64,000 nucleotides of DNA from Ditylenchus dipsaci. Its lineage: Eukaryota > Nematoda > Chromadorea > Rhabditida > Anguinidae. Made by a program: the position numbers and the translations under genes. The number at the start of each line of letters is the position of its first letter. Within the stretch, counting starts at the first letter, position 1. The notes below the pieces were generated by a model that ran no database searches, was not told the origin of the DNA, and saw nothing but the letters and a program-made list of their open reading frames with translations. This document shows, piece by piece, positions 11,006 through 22,029 of the stretch. Location: NCBI GenBank assembly GCA_004194705.1, contig SADC01001204.1:2976001-3040000 (forward strand), written 5' to 3'.

Positions 11006-12564
11006 GCATACCTGCACGCTGCGAAAAATCGGCGCCGGGCGCCGACCCAGCGCCGGGTCTACTAAAAATCGGCGCCGGGCGCCGACGCCTAAAAGAGGAA
11101 ATACGGCGCCAGGCGCCGGCATCAAGCCATTTTGTAAATAAAATAATAGAATGTAACAAAGACTAATCTAACATTTTATGCTTTTAAATAGAAATCTCTA
11201 TATAGTATTTGGACAATGTTTGTCATTCTGTCTGTCACGTTTTTGGTTTTTTGTATTTTTTTCGCGTTTTCTGATAAGAACTCGGGAAAAGCTCAACGTT
11301 ACGTTGTAGCCCGAATCCTTGCCACATTTTAAGCTATCGCACGGCTCATTTGGCCGACACCCTGAGACGTCACTTAATTTTAAGGTTCGTCGTGCACGGT
11401 TTTTGACCCTTTTGGGCATTTTTTTGAATAGTAAGGGTTTTTTTCGGGGATTTTTGTACCGAAGTCGGGAAAAGCTCAACGTTACGTTGTAGCGCTAATT
11501 CTGAGCTACATTTTGAGTTATCGCACGGCTCATTTGGCCGACACCCCTGAGACGTCACTTAATTTTTAGGTTCGTCGTGCAGGGTATTTTAGGGGTTTTT
11601 GATACTTATGGGCAAAATACCTTATGGGCAAATACCGAGACGGGGCGCCGGTAATGTGACGAAGGGGGCGAAAACGGCGGGGGCGAAGACTACAACCACG
11701 GATGAGTCAAGCACGTAGCGGGGCGTGTTGTCCTTATTGTTATCTTCGCTGTGCAGGGCGCTATCGTTATTTTTGTTGTGCGGGGGCGTTGTTGCCGTTA
11801 TCTTTACATAATAAAGTTGTTACAAAGTTTTGCGCCCAGCGTTTTTCCTAATGATCCGCTTCCTAAAATAATTTTTGTGTGTTAATATTGCTGTTATATG
11901 CCCAATGTTTTAATAGAGTATATTTTGTCAAATCCATTTTCGGCGGTAAATACAAAAATGTTTTGTTATTAGGCGCCTGTAAGGCGCCAGTCCACCTAGT
12001 TTTTTGTATTAGGAATAGCAACAATTATAAGAAATTAAAAATTTATCATATTGCGGTTATAAACAAGCATTGTTTTGCTTTTTAAAAGTACTGGGCAAGT
12101 GGAGCTTTTTCTGCCGGCTGTCAACATAGCTGTTATGCTGAACATACGCTCAGCAGCTGCAGTACTTGCGGGAATAGCTAATAAATCATTGGCTATTTTT
12201 GTCAAAGATGGGTATGCCTATAACGAGTCGAGGAAATAGTGGATAACTATGTTCATCAGATAGTGGAGAACATCAAAAAAAAGCAAAAACCGGTGATGAA
12301 ATCTTGTGATTTACATGTGATAAACATAAAAAATAAAAATTTACTATAAGATGTAAAATAACTTGTCTGCAAAAAAATCTAAGAAAATTTTGAATTTACT
12401 AAAACATTGTCAAGACAGCTGAAATCTTAACATTCAGGCGCCGGCGCCGCAGCTGAAGTGGCGCTGGCGCCGGCGCCGGCGCCCGACTGTTAATATTTTT
12501 TAGCCAGCGCCGGCGCCCGGCGCCCGGCGCCTGGCGCCCGTCGCCGGCGCCCGTGCAGGTATGC
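11006..12564. mobile_element. Element with GGCGCC palindrome arrays inside inverted ends
   Basis: GCATACCTGCACG (11006-11018) and its exact complement CGTGCAGGTATGC (12552-12564) bracket the region. Immediately inside each end is a GC-rich array of GGCGCCGGGCGCC-type units (about 11029-11120 and 12436-12551), in strong contrast to the AT-rich surroundings. The interior includes a 185-base tandem duplication. No ORF of substance. Confidence 0.55.
11283..11610. repeat. Tandem duplication, unit about 185 bases
   Basis: GGGAAAAGCTCAACGTTACG starts near 11284 and again near 11469. Both units contain ATCGCACGGCTCATTTGGCC and GAGACGTCACTTAATTTT, followed by GGTTCGTCGTGCA. The copies differ at several positions. 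They lie inside the GGCGCC element. Confidence 0.85.
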
Positions 12565-12764
12565 ATGGGAGTCTGTGTGCCCAGTCTGAGATTATTGATA
12601 TAGCTCTTTTGAAATACAGCTGGCTATTTTGAAGAAAGAAGAAAGGAAGTCACTTCCCCTTTATCATTTGATTTTGTAAAACACTTCGTCGACAAATATA
12701 TTATTTTTGCTAAAGTAAATTCGCCTAAAAGGGATGATGGGCTGTATTGAGAGGGGAAGGGAAA

Positions 12765-13045
12765 AACAGGGGCCACTTTTTTTAGCTGCTTTACCATGTT
12801 TTTCAACTCGGGCCGTGGCAAAAATAGACTCTATATAGACTCTATACTTCTCGGAATCATGTCTAAGGTAAGTGAGTGCGCGCATCTCTAACTCTCAAGC
12901 CCCCTGCGCCCCCTTTCGGGGATTTTCGGGGACGCAGGGTTCTTGGGGGCTTGGGGCGCACACCCACATACCTTAGACACAAATCACTCGAAAGTGACTC
13001 TAGATGCATAAAAACATATGCACATTAGAGTTTTTATATGCGGTA
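12765..13045. repeat. Hairpin core of the GTAGCGCC family
   Basis: TAAGTGAGTGCGCGCATCTC is followed by CTCAAGCCCCCTGCGCCCC and opposed by GGGGGCTTGGGGCGCACACC. Then comes AGTGACTCTAGATGCATAAA, shared with 8090 and 48830. 12765-12800 matches the complement of 49020-49070. It looks like one arm plus core of the longer element seen whole at 48655-49985. Confidence 0.55.
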
Positions 13046-14045
13046 GGCCTCAGAAAGTGAGAACCTATTCAAAATCAATTATTTTTACCTAGATTTTGCT
13101 TCAAAGTGGCTAAAATTGGGTCAAAAATTTCCTTAAAAAGACTATTTATACCTGAGAGGTGGAAGTCCATTTTTTGACGAAATATAATTTTTTTCAGAAA
13201 GTGTTTAGAAATGTTTCTTTTATCGTCCTGAGCAGAAAAAATGAGATTGGAAAGTTATTTCGGTTCACTTTTCGAAAAATCCGAGTATGGGGACTAAAGA
13301 AGTGCCTTTTGTTGAATTGCGAGGTTCGAGTGATATAGAATTTAGGGTGCTTCCAGCACAAAACTTTTGAGTCATCCAAAATACTTGTAACTTCTAGGGC
13401 CTTAGGCTTATTGGTGGGCCAGCGTATGTTAGAATGGTCTAAGAAATGGCTTACGCATTTGTTCCGGGGTCCAGGACCAACATTTGGGTACTTTTTACTT
13501 AAGTTTAAAAAGGAAAAATCGAAGTTAGCTAGCTCAATTATCAGTTAATAAAGGACGGTATAAAAACCTTTTAAAAATATTTCTATTACGAAGTCTCTCT
13601 AATAGCCAAAATTTTTTAACCGAAGGCTGAAAAAGGATCGAAAAAGAGACGATACCTAAGTCCGGAGTGAAGGATGACATAATCAACAACGAAAGAAGCC
13701 AGAATTTTCAAACTGAAGGCTTTTACAATTCTAAAATTTTTGCCGCTTAGTCAGTGGCTCATTTAGTGGCCAAAAGCTCATCTATATGATGTCAGAAGCC
13801 ACATATGCAACTGAAAACTAAAAACCGCACCAAATGAATAATTTTGGAAAAAAGTAAAAAAAAACGGAGGACCCTGTTTCGGATATTTTTAGTGAGTAGT
13901 CTGTTTGAGCATTCACAAACAGCCTCTTTATTGTAAATGCGCCTTTAGATGTGTCTTTAAAAAATAAGATTCCTGAAAGATGTACATTGTTTTAAATTTA
14001 TTTTTAGCCAAAAATCATCACATAATATGCACATTACTTTAAGGG
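13046..14045. other. No gene recognised
   Basis: Near 13390-13440, CCTTAGGCTTATTGGTGGGC and GCGTATGTTAGAATGGTCT match the repeat at 7190 and 60690. Nothing else is supported. Confidence 0.35.
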
Positions 14046-14858
14046 GGGGACTTTATATACGCATCGCCTTAGGTCACAGGTTCGACTACCACTGGGTTCA
14101 AACCCTGTTTTTTTTTTGCTTTTATTTACAAGTTTAGTGTCAAAATGTAGCCAGAGTTCTGGGCTTTCATTTGAGCTATCATACAGATGGAAAGTTAGTA
14201 TAAAGTTAGAGCTAAAGTATAAAAAACATTGAACCATGTCCAATTCGATGGAATATTCAATAGGACTATCCCAGTACTTTTCGGTAGTATCCTGGAACTG
14301 ACGTTTTTTCCCAATTTTAATTTACATACTCATTTGCAACCTTACACTCAAAATGTAGTCCTGCTTCTTGCCGTCATTTTCAAAATATGGTTGTATAAAA
14401 TAATGTGAATTGAAATCGCAATAAAAGTCAGTTCCTAAATAATACCGAAATCCTCCCCCTCAATAGTACTCTATTGTTCCTTGGTCAAACCTTCGCTAGC
14501 TATCTTGTTTTTCGGTAGTGATTTTGGTGTGAAAAAATTTCTATCTTGTTCGCCATGAAATTCTGAGTCTAGAAAGACACTAAACGCGTGGACAAATAAA
14601 TAAAATTGGTGGAGGCTCAGGCTATATAAGTCTAAGTACGCATCGTTTTGGCTGGTTTCCTCGAATTTTGATGGTCATTTGCCAAAAATCCCAAAGTCGA
14701 GGCAGTTGATGACAGCAAATCAGTGCTGGAAATGATTGCAATCGATTGCTCGATGATTTTTGGACCTAAAAGTCAAAAAACTTGCTAAAAAAGTAAATTG
14801 AAACACCCCCAGAAGGACTTGAACTTTCGACAAAAGGCGATGCGTATATAAAGTCTCT
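14046..14858. mobile_element. Foldback element with TTTATATACGCATCGCC termini and tRNA-like T arms
   Basis: ACTTTATATACGCATCGCCTT at the left (14050-14070) is matched by its complement at 14834-14855. Just inside the left end lies AGGTTCGACTACC (B-box-like); inside the right end, reading inward on the - strand, GTTCAAGTCC. A related left end occurs at 46070-46110 (TTTATATATGCAGCGCCTAG then AGGTTCAACTACC). No coding capacity. Confidence 0.55.
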
Positions 14859-15297
14859 TATCGACGAGCACCCCCTGAGGGAGCTTGGGGAACTTTCTCA
14901 TAACAAAAATTTTCCAACGTGGGTTTTGTCAAAATAAAACTTGAAAAAAGTTTTTGTAATTTCGTTTTTCTATTAACGACACCTTGGTCCATATTAAGGA
15001 AATTAAGTGTTTGGGTACAAACTAAAGTCTATAATGTGTCGAGTTGGCCACCTTTTCGTGGAAATTTGATGAGCGGTGGCCTTCCGAAGTTAGGTATTCA
15101 GAAAATCCAGTACATTTCTCAAAACAATAAGTGAGAATGTGATGACGTACACTCATTGAAAAAAAAGTATTCGACGCAAAATGAGATGCTCTTTCTAACG
15201 AGCATAGAAAATACAAAATCTGTTGTAAACTGTGGAGAAAAAAGTGTGTTTTTTCAATAAACCAGCATTTTTTGTGAGATCGTGATTGAAATTTATA
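14859..15297. other. No gene recognised
   Basis: AT-rich, with short overlapping ORFs only. Confidence 0.35.
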
Positions 15298-15410
15298 ATG
15301 GCTCATTTATAAACGTTGTCGTTGTCGTCGTTGTCGTTGGAATATTTTTTTTATAAAACCATTTTTTTCGCCAATGACGACGACAACGACAACGTTTATA
15401 AATGAGCCAT
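15298..15410. repeat. Hairpin with GTTGTC triplet-rich arms
   Basis: Left arm 15298-15340 and right arm 15371-15410 are reverse complements except for one three-base unit and one further mismatch. The outer part is ATGGCTCATTTATAAACG, the inner part GTTGTCGTTGTCGTCG. A 30-base AT loop separates them. The near-perfect pairing is unusual for AT-rich background. Confidence 0.9.
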
Positions 15411-17573
15411 AAGAAAGCCATACAAATTAAAGTTAGTGATCACATTTTACAAATTAATATTTTGAAAGACCCTGTATCTTCCTTATAATGACAATTTAAA
15501 AGGTTTGAATGCGCGCGGCACCCTATAGATTTTGTCAATAATGTTGTTAAATTATTATTTATGTTTGAATTTCAAACTTTAAACGTTAATGTCTGTTCGA
15601 TATCAATCGCAAAAGTAAAATTTCTGGAGCAGTGGAAATCGGATAATCTGGCATTGTCAAGCAACGTTCGGCTCGGATAGTTAATTGTTATAAACTTTGA
15701 ACAAATTGAAAAGCTTATTTTCCAAACAATAAATGCAAATAAAAAATGGTCGTGCGCGATAGCATATGAAGTGCACCAAAGGCCTCACCTTCCCTTCAAA
15801 GAGTATTTTTCTCTAAGCCAACTTTTTTCACGTTTCCCCTATTTCAAACTTTTTGCGCCGAAATGAGGGTATTTGGCAGCTTCGAGGCCAAAGACCAGCA
15901 CACTCCGCATTGCAATGGATTGGGTGAGAAAAATTCAAAGGAACCCAAAATAGTAGGGAGTGGACTGCACGTCAATCTTCACCGTTCCCCGCAGATTCAA
16001 AACATTGAAATTGCCTTGATAAGGAAAAAAGGGGTCTTTTAAGCCTTGGTCTAAACTATTTTGTGGTTTGAACTTTTTTTTCAACCAAAACATAAGACTA
16101 GCTGTGGCTTCTGCTGCCGTTCGTTTAATTGTACCCAAGGTTGATTTGTGATGTATGTTCAAAGGCGCTCCCTAGCATGCATGGTCATGCTCAGAGTTGG
16201 CGCTTTCACACGATCGTTTATTTTGCTTGATGTTTGGCTATGTTGGCTTGATCTTGTATGTTCAGCGCTTCGCATCACTTTTCTCGTGTTTGCTTGCCTA
16301 TTTCATAAAATATTGATATTTGTTGTATTTAACCATCGAAAAAGTAGTATTTTAAGTCATTGTGATAAACTAACAAAATCTCTCATTTATTTATTTACTT
16401 TTCACAATGGGTAGTTTCGAATTTTGAAAAAAGCAAAAATTATTTGAATATTTTCAAAAATTTTTGTGGAGTGCATAAACATCGAGATAACTTTTTGTAC
16501 TGTTTTCAAGTTTCACGCCAAATACAATTACATTTGTTATCTTTAGTCTTGTTTCACTTTTTGATCCCTAAAAGACTACAAAAATTACCTTTTAGTTCAA
16601 GCTAAATATGTATGTTTTACATTTAAACAAATTGAATAAAAATTGTTTTATTAAAAAATGGATAATTTTCTGTTTTATTAAATGTTTGTTTTTATTGTTT
16701 GCAATATTTTTTTATTAGTTTCAGCCCAAAAAAAAAATTTAGGGGGGGGGGGGCTATTCGCTACTAGCACCGAAAATTGTTTTAAGAAGCACGAGTGACG
16801 TTTACTTTTCTGTCGTTCATGTCCCGTGCTCATTTTTTTGGCTGTACTTTTTTCTGTATCGAGAAAAAAATCTCAGATCCAAGTCTCAAAAATGAGCTAT
16901 TGACAATGAACATTTGAATGCAAAATTTTGGATAAAAATGCCCAGTCTGGCACTAAAGAGAGAATTGGACATGTTTCCGCCGAAATTGGAGACTCAGTGT
17001 AAACCATATTCGGTCAAAAAATGTGAAAAATATGCCTTGGTCCCCCTTGTTGTTTTTTAGCAAAAAAATTTTTATTTCCATAGAAACTTATTTTCCCGTT
17101 TTTTAAATACTTTCGAGAGGAAAAAATTTTCGGTTAAAATTTTTGTTGCCTTGGTCCCCCAAGCTAAGAAACAAAATGCCACATAACCTGGAGTCGTACT
17201 CGAGACCTAACTCTCAAGCACTGAACCAGCAACTGAATCATGATAATCTAGCCTCGCATAAGCCAAATCATAAAATTACAGGTCATAGATGTGTGAGAAC
17301 ACAAATTTACGAGTTCCATGTTTTTCAAAACTCATTTTCGCGGGCTCCATGTTTTCCGAAACTCATTTTTTCGAGTTCCATGATTTTCGAGTCTCATTTT
17401 TACGAGTTATAATTTCTCGAGTCTCATTTTTACGAGTTTGAGTTTTACGAGTTCAGATACAGCCGTGTCAGACCTTGCCTTTTTTATTCAAAATTTTGTA
17501 TTCAGATGTTGATTGTCAATAGCTTATTTTGAAGCGCTAAATCCGAGCTACTAAAATGCACTAACAGAATTTT
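15411..17573. other. No gene; several repeat fragments
   Basis: 15780-15960 has the AGAGTATTTTTCTCTAAGCC family seen at 40575 and 55935. 16741-16755 is a G homopolymer tract followed by GCTATTCGCTACTAGC. 17030-17160 carries CCTTGGTCCCCC motifs. 17300-17455 is a degenerate tandem of about 30 bases around ACGAGTTCCATGTTTTTC. No coding sequence recognised. Confidence 0.4.
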
Positions 17574-17866
17574 TGGCCCTATCCCTGAATCCGGTCCATA
17601 TTTTGCCTTGGTCCCCCTGTTGTTTTTTTTGCGAATTTTCAGCACAAATTTATTCATCGCGCTCGAAAAACAGCACAAATTTTAGACTTTAAACTAATTT
17701 TATTCATCGCGCTCGAAAACAGAATAACTAGGCATAAATTTTAACCATCTGATCGAAAAACATTTTCAATAAAATTAGTTTAAAGTCTAAAATTTGTGCT
17801 GAAAATTCGCAAAAAAAACAACAGGGGGACCAAGGCAAAAATGGACCGGATTCAGGGATAGAGCCG
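17574..17866. mobile_element. Foldback MITE of the GGGGACCAAGGC family
   Basis: GGCCCTATCCCTGAATCCGG at the left is matched by CCGGATTCAGGGATAGAGCC at the right. Inside both are CCTTGGTCCCCCTGTTG / CAACAGGGGGACCAAGG and a further complementary stretch (GCGAATTTTCAGCACAAATT). The arms are about 100 bases and nearly exact. Confidence 0.8.
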
Positions 17867-17887
17867 ATTTTTTTTCGTTCAATGCAG

Positions 17888-17945
17888 TCAACTGTCGATT
17901 TAACGACTCCCTCAGTTGATCCCCAGGGTGTCGTTAAATCGAGGG
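17888..17945. repeat. Short pogo-like hairpin
   Basis: CAGTCAACTGTCGATTTAAC opposes GTGTCGTTAAATCGAGGG over a loop of about 25 bases. The end sequence matches the TIR type at 58393 and 59546, so this is probably a very short internally deleted copy. Confidence 0.6.
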
Positions 17946-17949
17946 TTTA

Positions 17950-20900
17950 CTTTACAAAAAAAAAGTACAGCCAAAAAGTGGACACGGAAAAATGATGACG
18001 GCAAAATGAACGTCACCCAAAGGAACTTTTATAAAAAAAAAACAGTACTTTTTGAACCAAAACATTACTAAGAAGTGCAAAGCCTTGTTTTAAGGTAAGT
18101 AATAATATTATAGCCAAAAAATTTCACTTTCTTTTAATTATTACATCAGAGCCACTCTAACTTTTATGATCAACACCAAAGTTTTTGTTTTCTGTTTACC
18201 ATCTAATCACTTCGCACTTATTTGCTAATAAAGAGGAAGTGAATATATTGAGCGGTCATATAGTTATGCATGTTTTGCCAACTACCTTTGCCCACTTCTG
18301 CCACCACAGCCATTCTCTATTCCATCCATATAGGGAGAGAAAGAAAAAAATCTGTCTTTTTTTGACTGCTCTCTACATCGCCATTCGCCGGCTGAGATCA
18401 TTCATATCTGATGATACAGGAGGGAGCGGGTCTTACACATCAGCACCACTGCACCATAACAAAGAGAAAGGGCAGAGAGGCAGGGTGCTAGGCAGCGAGC
18501 AAAAGTTGTTGCTGATGTATCTCTTTTAGAGAGTGTAGAGTGCCCCCTTTGCACACATCAACACCAATTCCGTGTGTTTTGCTCGACTCCCTTTCCCACA
18601 GAGCCAGCTTCAAAACACACTCCTCCACTACTTGTTTGTCACCAAGTTGTGGGGCAACTCTGATGTGGGTGATGCACCACCTCTCCCACTGTTCAAGACC
18701 ATATTTGCCACAAAAAAATTTATCACTATTTTTCCTAATATAGTAGGCAATGCAAATTATCAACAAAAAAAATTCAGATTTTATGCTATACCACCCTTTT
18801 TCAGCTGGTAAAAATAGAAATTTCAATTTTTCTATTGACAATCATGTGTCCTTTTATTTTTTTGTGTTCTGCTCTTGTGCACTTGTCCTTTTGCTGGGTG
18901 TGTCCCTCACTCTCTCTACTTTGCTCGACGAAAAATCCCATTTCAATTTTTTCCCTTCTGCTGTTTACGCTATTTTCGAGTAATTTATTTTTTTGGTTGA
19001 CGTGAAATAATTTTTCGAAATTTTTAAAGTTACTTTTCAAAGATAAAAAAAAGAATTTCTGTGTAAAGAATGTTTTTTGCAATTTTGCGCAAATTTCAGT
19101 TTTTATTAAAAAAAAAGCAGTTTTGAAATATAAGAAAAAATTTTTTGCAGTATATTTTGTATTTTGCTGTTTTGCCTTGTAGTTGAGTTGTCTGTTTCTG
19201 GTTATGCAGCAGAATAATATGCTTGTTGTTCTTATACACTATTCCCTTTCTATTTAATCGACAAGATAATTTTTAGTGGTGCTGATGTTAGGTGTAGACG
19301 AGTGCATACACCACAAAGAATTAGACTTGATGTTTGTATCCCTTCGTCTACAATGCTCTAATTTAATACATCAGGCGAATTAATTCGATGTTAGCTATGT
19401 ATCTTGAAATGCAGATTTAGTCAAAATTATACCATTACTTTTTTTGCTTTTAACTACTTGTCTTCAAGTTATTTTGTGGCCTATTACTGATGTTGAAGTT
19501 ATTTTGAAGTAAATTTTAAATGTTAGGAAAGAATTATGCAGAAATTTCTGCATTTTGTTTAATTTTTGTTTTTTTTGTTTTCACCAAAGTGGCATAATTT
19601 ACAATCAGAATTGTGAACGAGCCATAATAAAATTCTATTTCATAGACAAAAATTGTCGATTTTTTTAAAGTATTTTCTTAGATTTGCTATAAATTTTAAT
19701 AAAAAAAAGTATATTTTTTGAAATAATTGCGATTTTTTTTGCAAAAAAGATGAACTAATATGTAGCCAGCCTTAAAATGTATAAATACATTTTCAAACCA
19801 TTGGCAGGAGTTTTCCTAAAAATTATGTTTAACTCACTATTCACATATTTTTAGATTCTAAGACATACGAAAAGCGTGTTTTAGTCTCCTGTAGAGCAAT
19901 TTAAATTAACGGCAGCTAGGCAAAAGAGTCTTTACCGCATAACCTCTAATAATCCCCCACCCCATTTTTTGACTAGGACTTCAGAGTTAACGCCATTTTT
20001 GAATTAGGATTTCAAAATTTTTCATCGGTTAAAAATTAATCCTTTACGGGGGATTGGTAGATGTCATGCGGTATATGCATTTTTGATCAAGAGTCTTGCT
20101 CGGCATTATGTCTAAGGTAGGTGATTCTCTAATTCTCAAGCCTCCTGCGCACCCTTCGCGGGCTTATAACTTTGATCAAGAAATGATCAAGCAAAAAGGC
20201 TTACTTGAAGTATTGATCAATCTCCTTTGCACATGATTTATGCCGATGCTGGTGGTGATGTCGGATGTGATCTTAAGAGGGTTGGCCACAGATCACATAC
20301 GATGTTCACAACACAAAGGCGCCCTATATCATCTCTATAATATCTCACATATAAATACATATATCTTACCTTGAATTTATGTATATGCGGGAGCTCTCTT
20401 ATTTGCATGTGATTTACCTGTTGATACAGCTTTCAAAAAAGTAAAATCTTTTTTAATAAAGCGAAAACATTTTTAGTAATTTAAATTGTCAAAAAAACTT
20501 TACATTATACTATTTCTTGTTCTTTTGAATATTTTGCTAGTGATCATTTTGAGTATAGCTCAGCAAAGGGCGATTTCTTACTTTAATCGCACATGTTGCT
20601 GAGTCAGCTCCTGTTGTTGTGCTACTGTAGCGCTGAGAATAACAATTAAGCAGGAGTTCCCCCTCCTTTTCTCTGTTGTTTTGGTGCTGCTAAAAGGGCG
20701 TGTCAGAGGCATTTGTGTTTTGATGCCTGGCTCAAGTGTGAGAACTAGGCGCGTGTGCAAAGTGCATACATCTCTCAAAGTAGAATAAACCCTCTGATGC
20801 AGTACCAAAACAACGCGTGGCCATAACTACTGATATAGAAGTGTGTAAGCCCTTTAAGTATGCCCCCTCCTGCTTTTCGGTATTATAATACTTAACGGAA

Positions 20901-21233
20901 CTAAAAAACAGTGATAATCTAAAGCCCTTAACTAAACACAAAAGAATTTCTTTTAAAAAGTTCGAAAACATTATTTGGACTGATTCTATCTTTTGCTGGC
21001 TGAAAATTTCTGTTTATTTCAAACAATAAAAGTTTATAAAGGGTGGTTTCCAGAGAAAATATTTTACTTTAATCTTATTTTGAGTAAAACATTATTAGTA
21101 AAATATTATTTTACTAATAATTACTGCAAATTACTAAAATGCTTAACAAAAAAGCGATTTTCGACAGAATTTTTCAGTATTACTGCTTTTTTGGTGCAAT
21201 TCGAAAACGTGATAGCCATAATTCACTCTTAAA
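17950..21233. other. No gene recognised; possible upstream region of the receptor gene
   Basis: 18180-18980 and 20560-20960 are less repetitive and more GC-balanced than the rest, rich in CA and pyrimidine tracts, with short ORFs on both strands but no domain. They could be regulatory sequence or untranslated exons of the receptor gene at 22 kb; this is inference. 19905-20160 is a GTAGCGCC-family fragment. Confidence 0.3.
20160..20400. repeat. Dispersed direct repeat, copy 1 (partner 21645-21850)
   Basis: Shared blocks in the same order and orientation include GATCAAGCAAAA, GGCTTACTTGAAGTATTGAT, CGATGCTGG / TCGCCGAGCG, GGATGTGATC, GATCACATACGATGTT and the following hexamers. Similarity is moderate. 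Both lie upstream of the receptor gene. Confidence 0.55.
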
Positions 21234-21493
21234 AAGGGTTGTCGAGGCCTCGATTTTTTCGAGGCCTTGACTCGACATAGAAAACTCGAAAATTTTTGAG
21301 TTTGCGAGTCCAAAACTCGAAGTCGAGGCCTCGAAACTCAAAAGAATGACTAGAAATTTTTAATCGAAGCCTCGAAAAAGGAGAGAAGAAAATTCGAAAT
21401 TTTTTATCGAGGCCTCGAGACTCGAAAAAAGATTCGAAACTCGAAATTTTCGAGTCCAAAACTCGAAATCGAAACCTCGACTCGATATCCCTA
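21234..21493. mobile_element. hAT-like MITE with GAGGCCTC core
   Basis: An 8-base target-site duplication CTCTTAAA flanks it (21226-21233 and 21494-21501). Inverted ends are AAGGGTTGTCGAG / CTCGATATCCCTA. The interior is built from repeats of CTCGA, AACTCGAA and TCGAGGCCTCGA, a self-complementary core. No ORF. The 8-base duplication and (T/C)AGGG-type ends point to hAT transposition. Confidence 0.7.
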
Positions 21494-22029
21494 CTCTTAA
21501 AGATAGCAGAACACGGAAACTTTCTGAACGAAATTCGGAAAAAAGCCGAAAAAAATTGTACGACTTTGCTTACAGCTTTTTCATATTATTTAGTCGGTGG
21601 TGGTATATTTTTTCTATGTCAACATCTCGTTAGCCTGCCTAGGGTTGAGATGATCAAGCAAAATGGGCTTGCTTGATGTATTGATCGATCTGTCAGCCCC
21701 TCCCCTGTTTGTGGTTGGTCCTCGCCGAGCGTGGGGCAGCCGAATGTGATCATTTAGACGTGATGTTGAGAGCGCTGGATCACACATCGCATACGATGTT
21801 AGTAAATTAGAGGCACCACATATCCTTCCTACTCATATATATGCGGATAGGTGGCTAAGTTGCTCATTGTTTTTTATTGGATCTACCTTTCAAAATAGCT
21901 TTTAATATTCTAAATTTGCTTTAATTACTTAGCTTATACTTCAAAATTTGTTTTATTTTTAACTTTTTGTGTTTTATATTTTATTTTTATAAATATCAAA
22001 TTTTTTTCAATAATTTTTTTTGCAGAATA
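21494..22029. other. Upstream of the receptor gene; partner of the 20160 repeat
   Basis: 21645-21850 is the second copy of the dispersed repeat. A T-rich acceptor (TTTTTTTTGCAG) ends at 22025, so an upstream untranslated or coding exon, or a trans-splice leader, probably joins here. Confidence 0.45.

Noticed and set aside
18185..18841. Opposed ORFs of 114 (+) and 117 (-) codons
   Set aside because: They overlap on both strands, lack any recognisable domain and have no splice context; most likely open by chance in a less AT-rich stretch.
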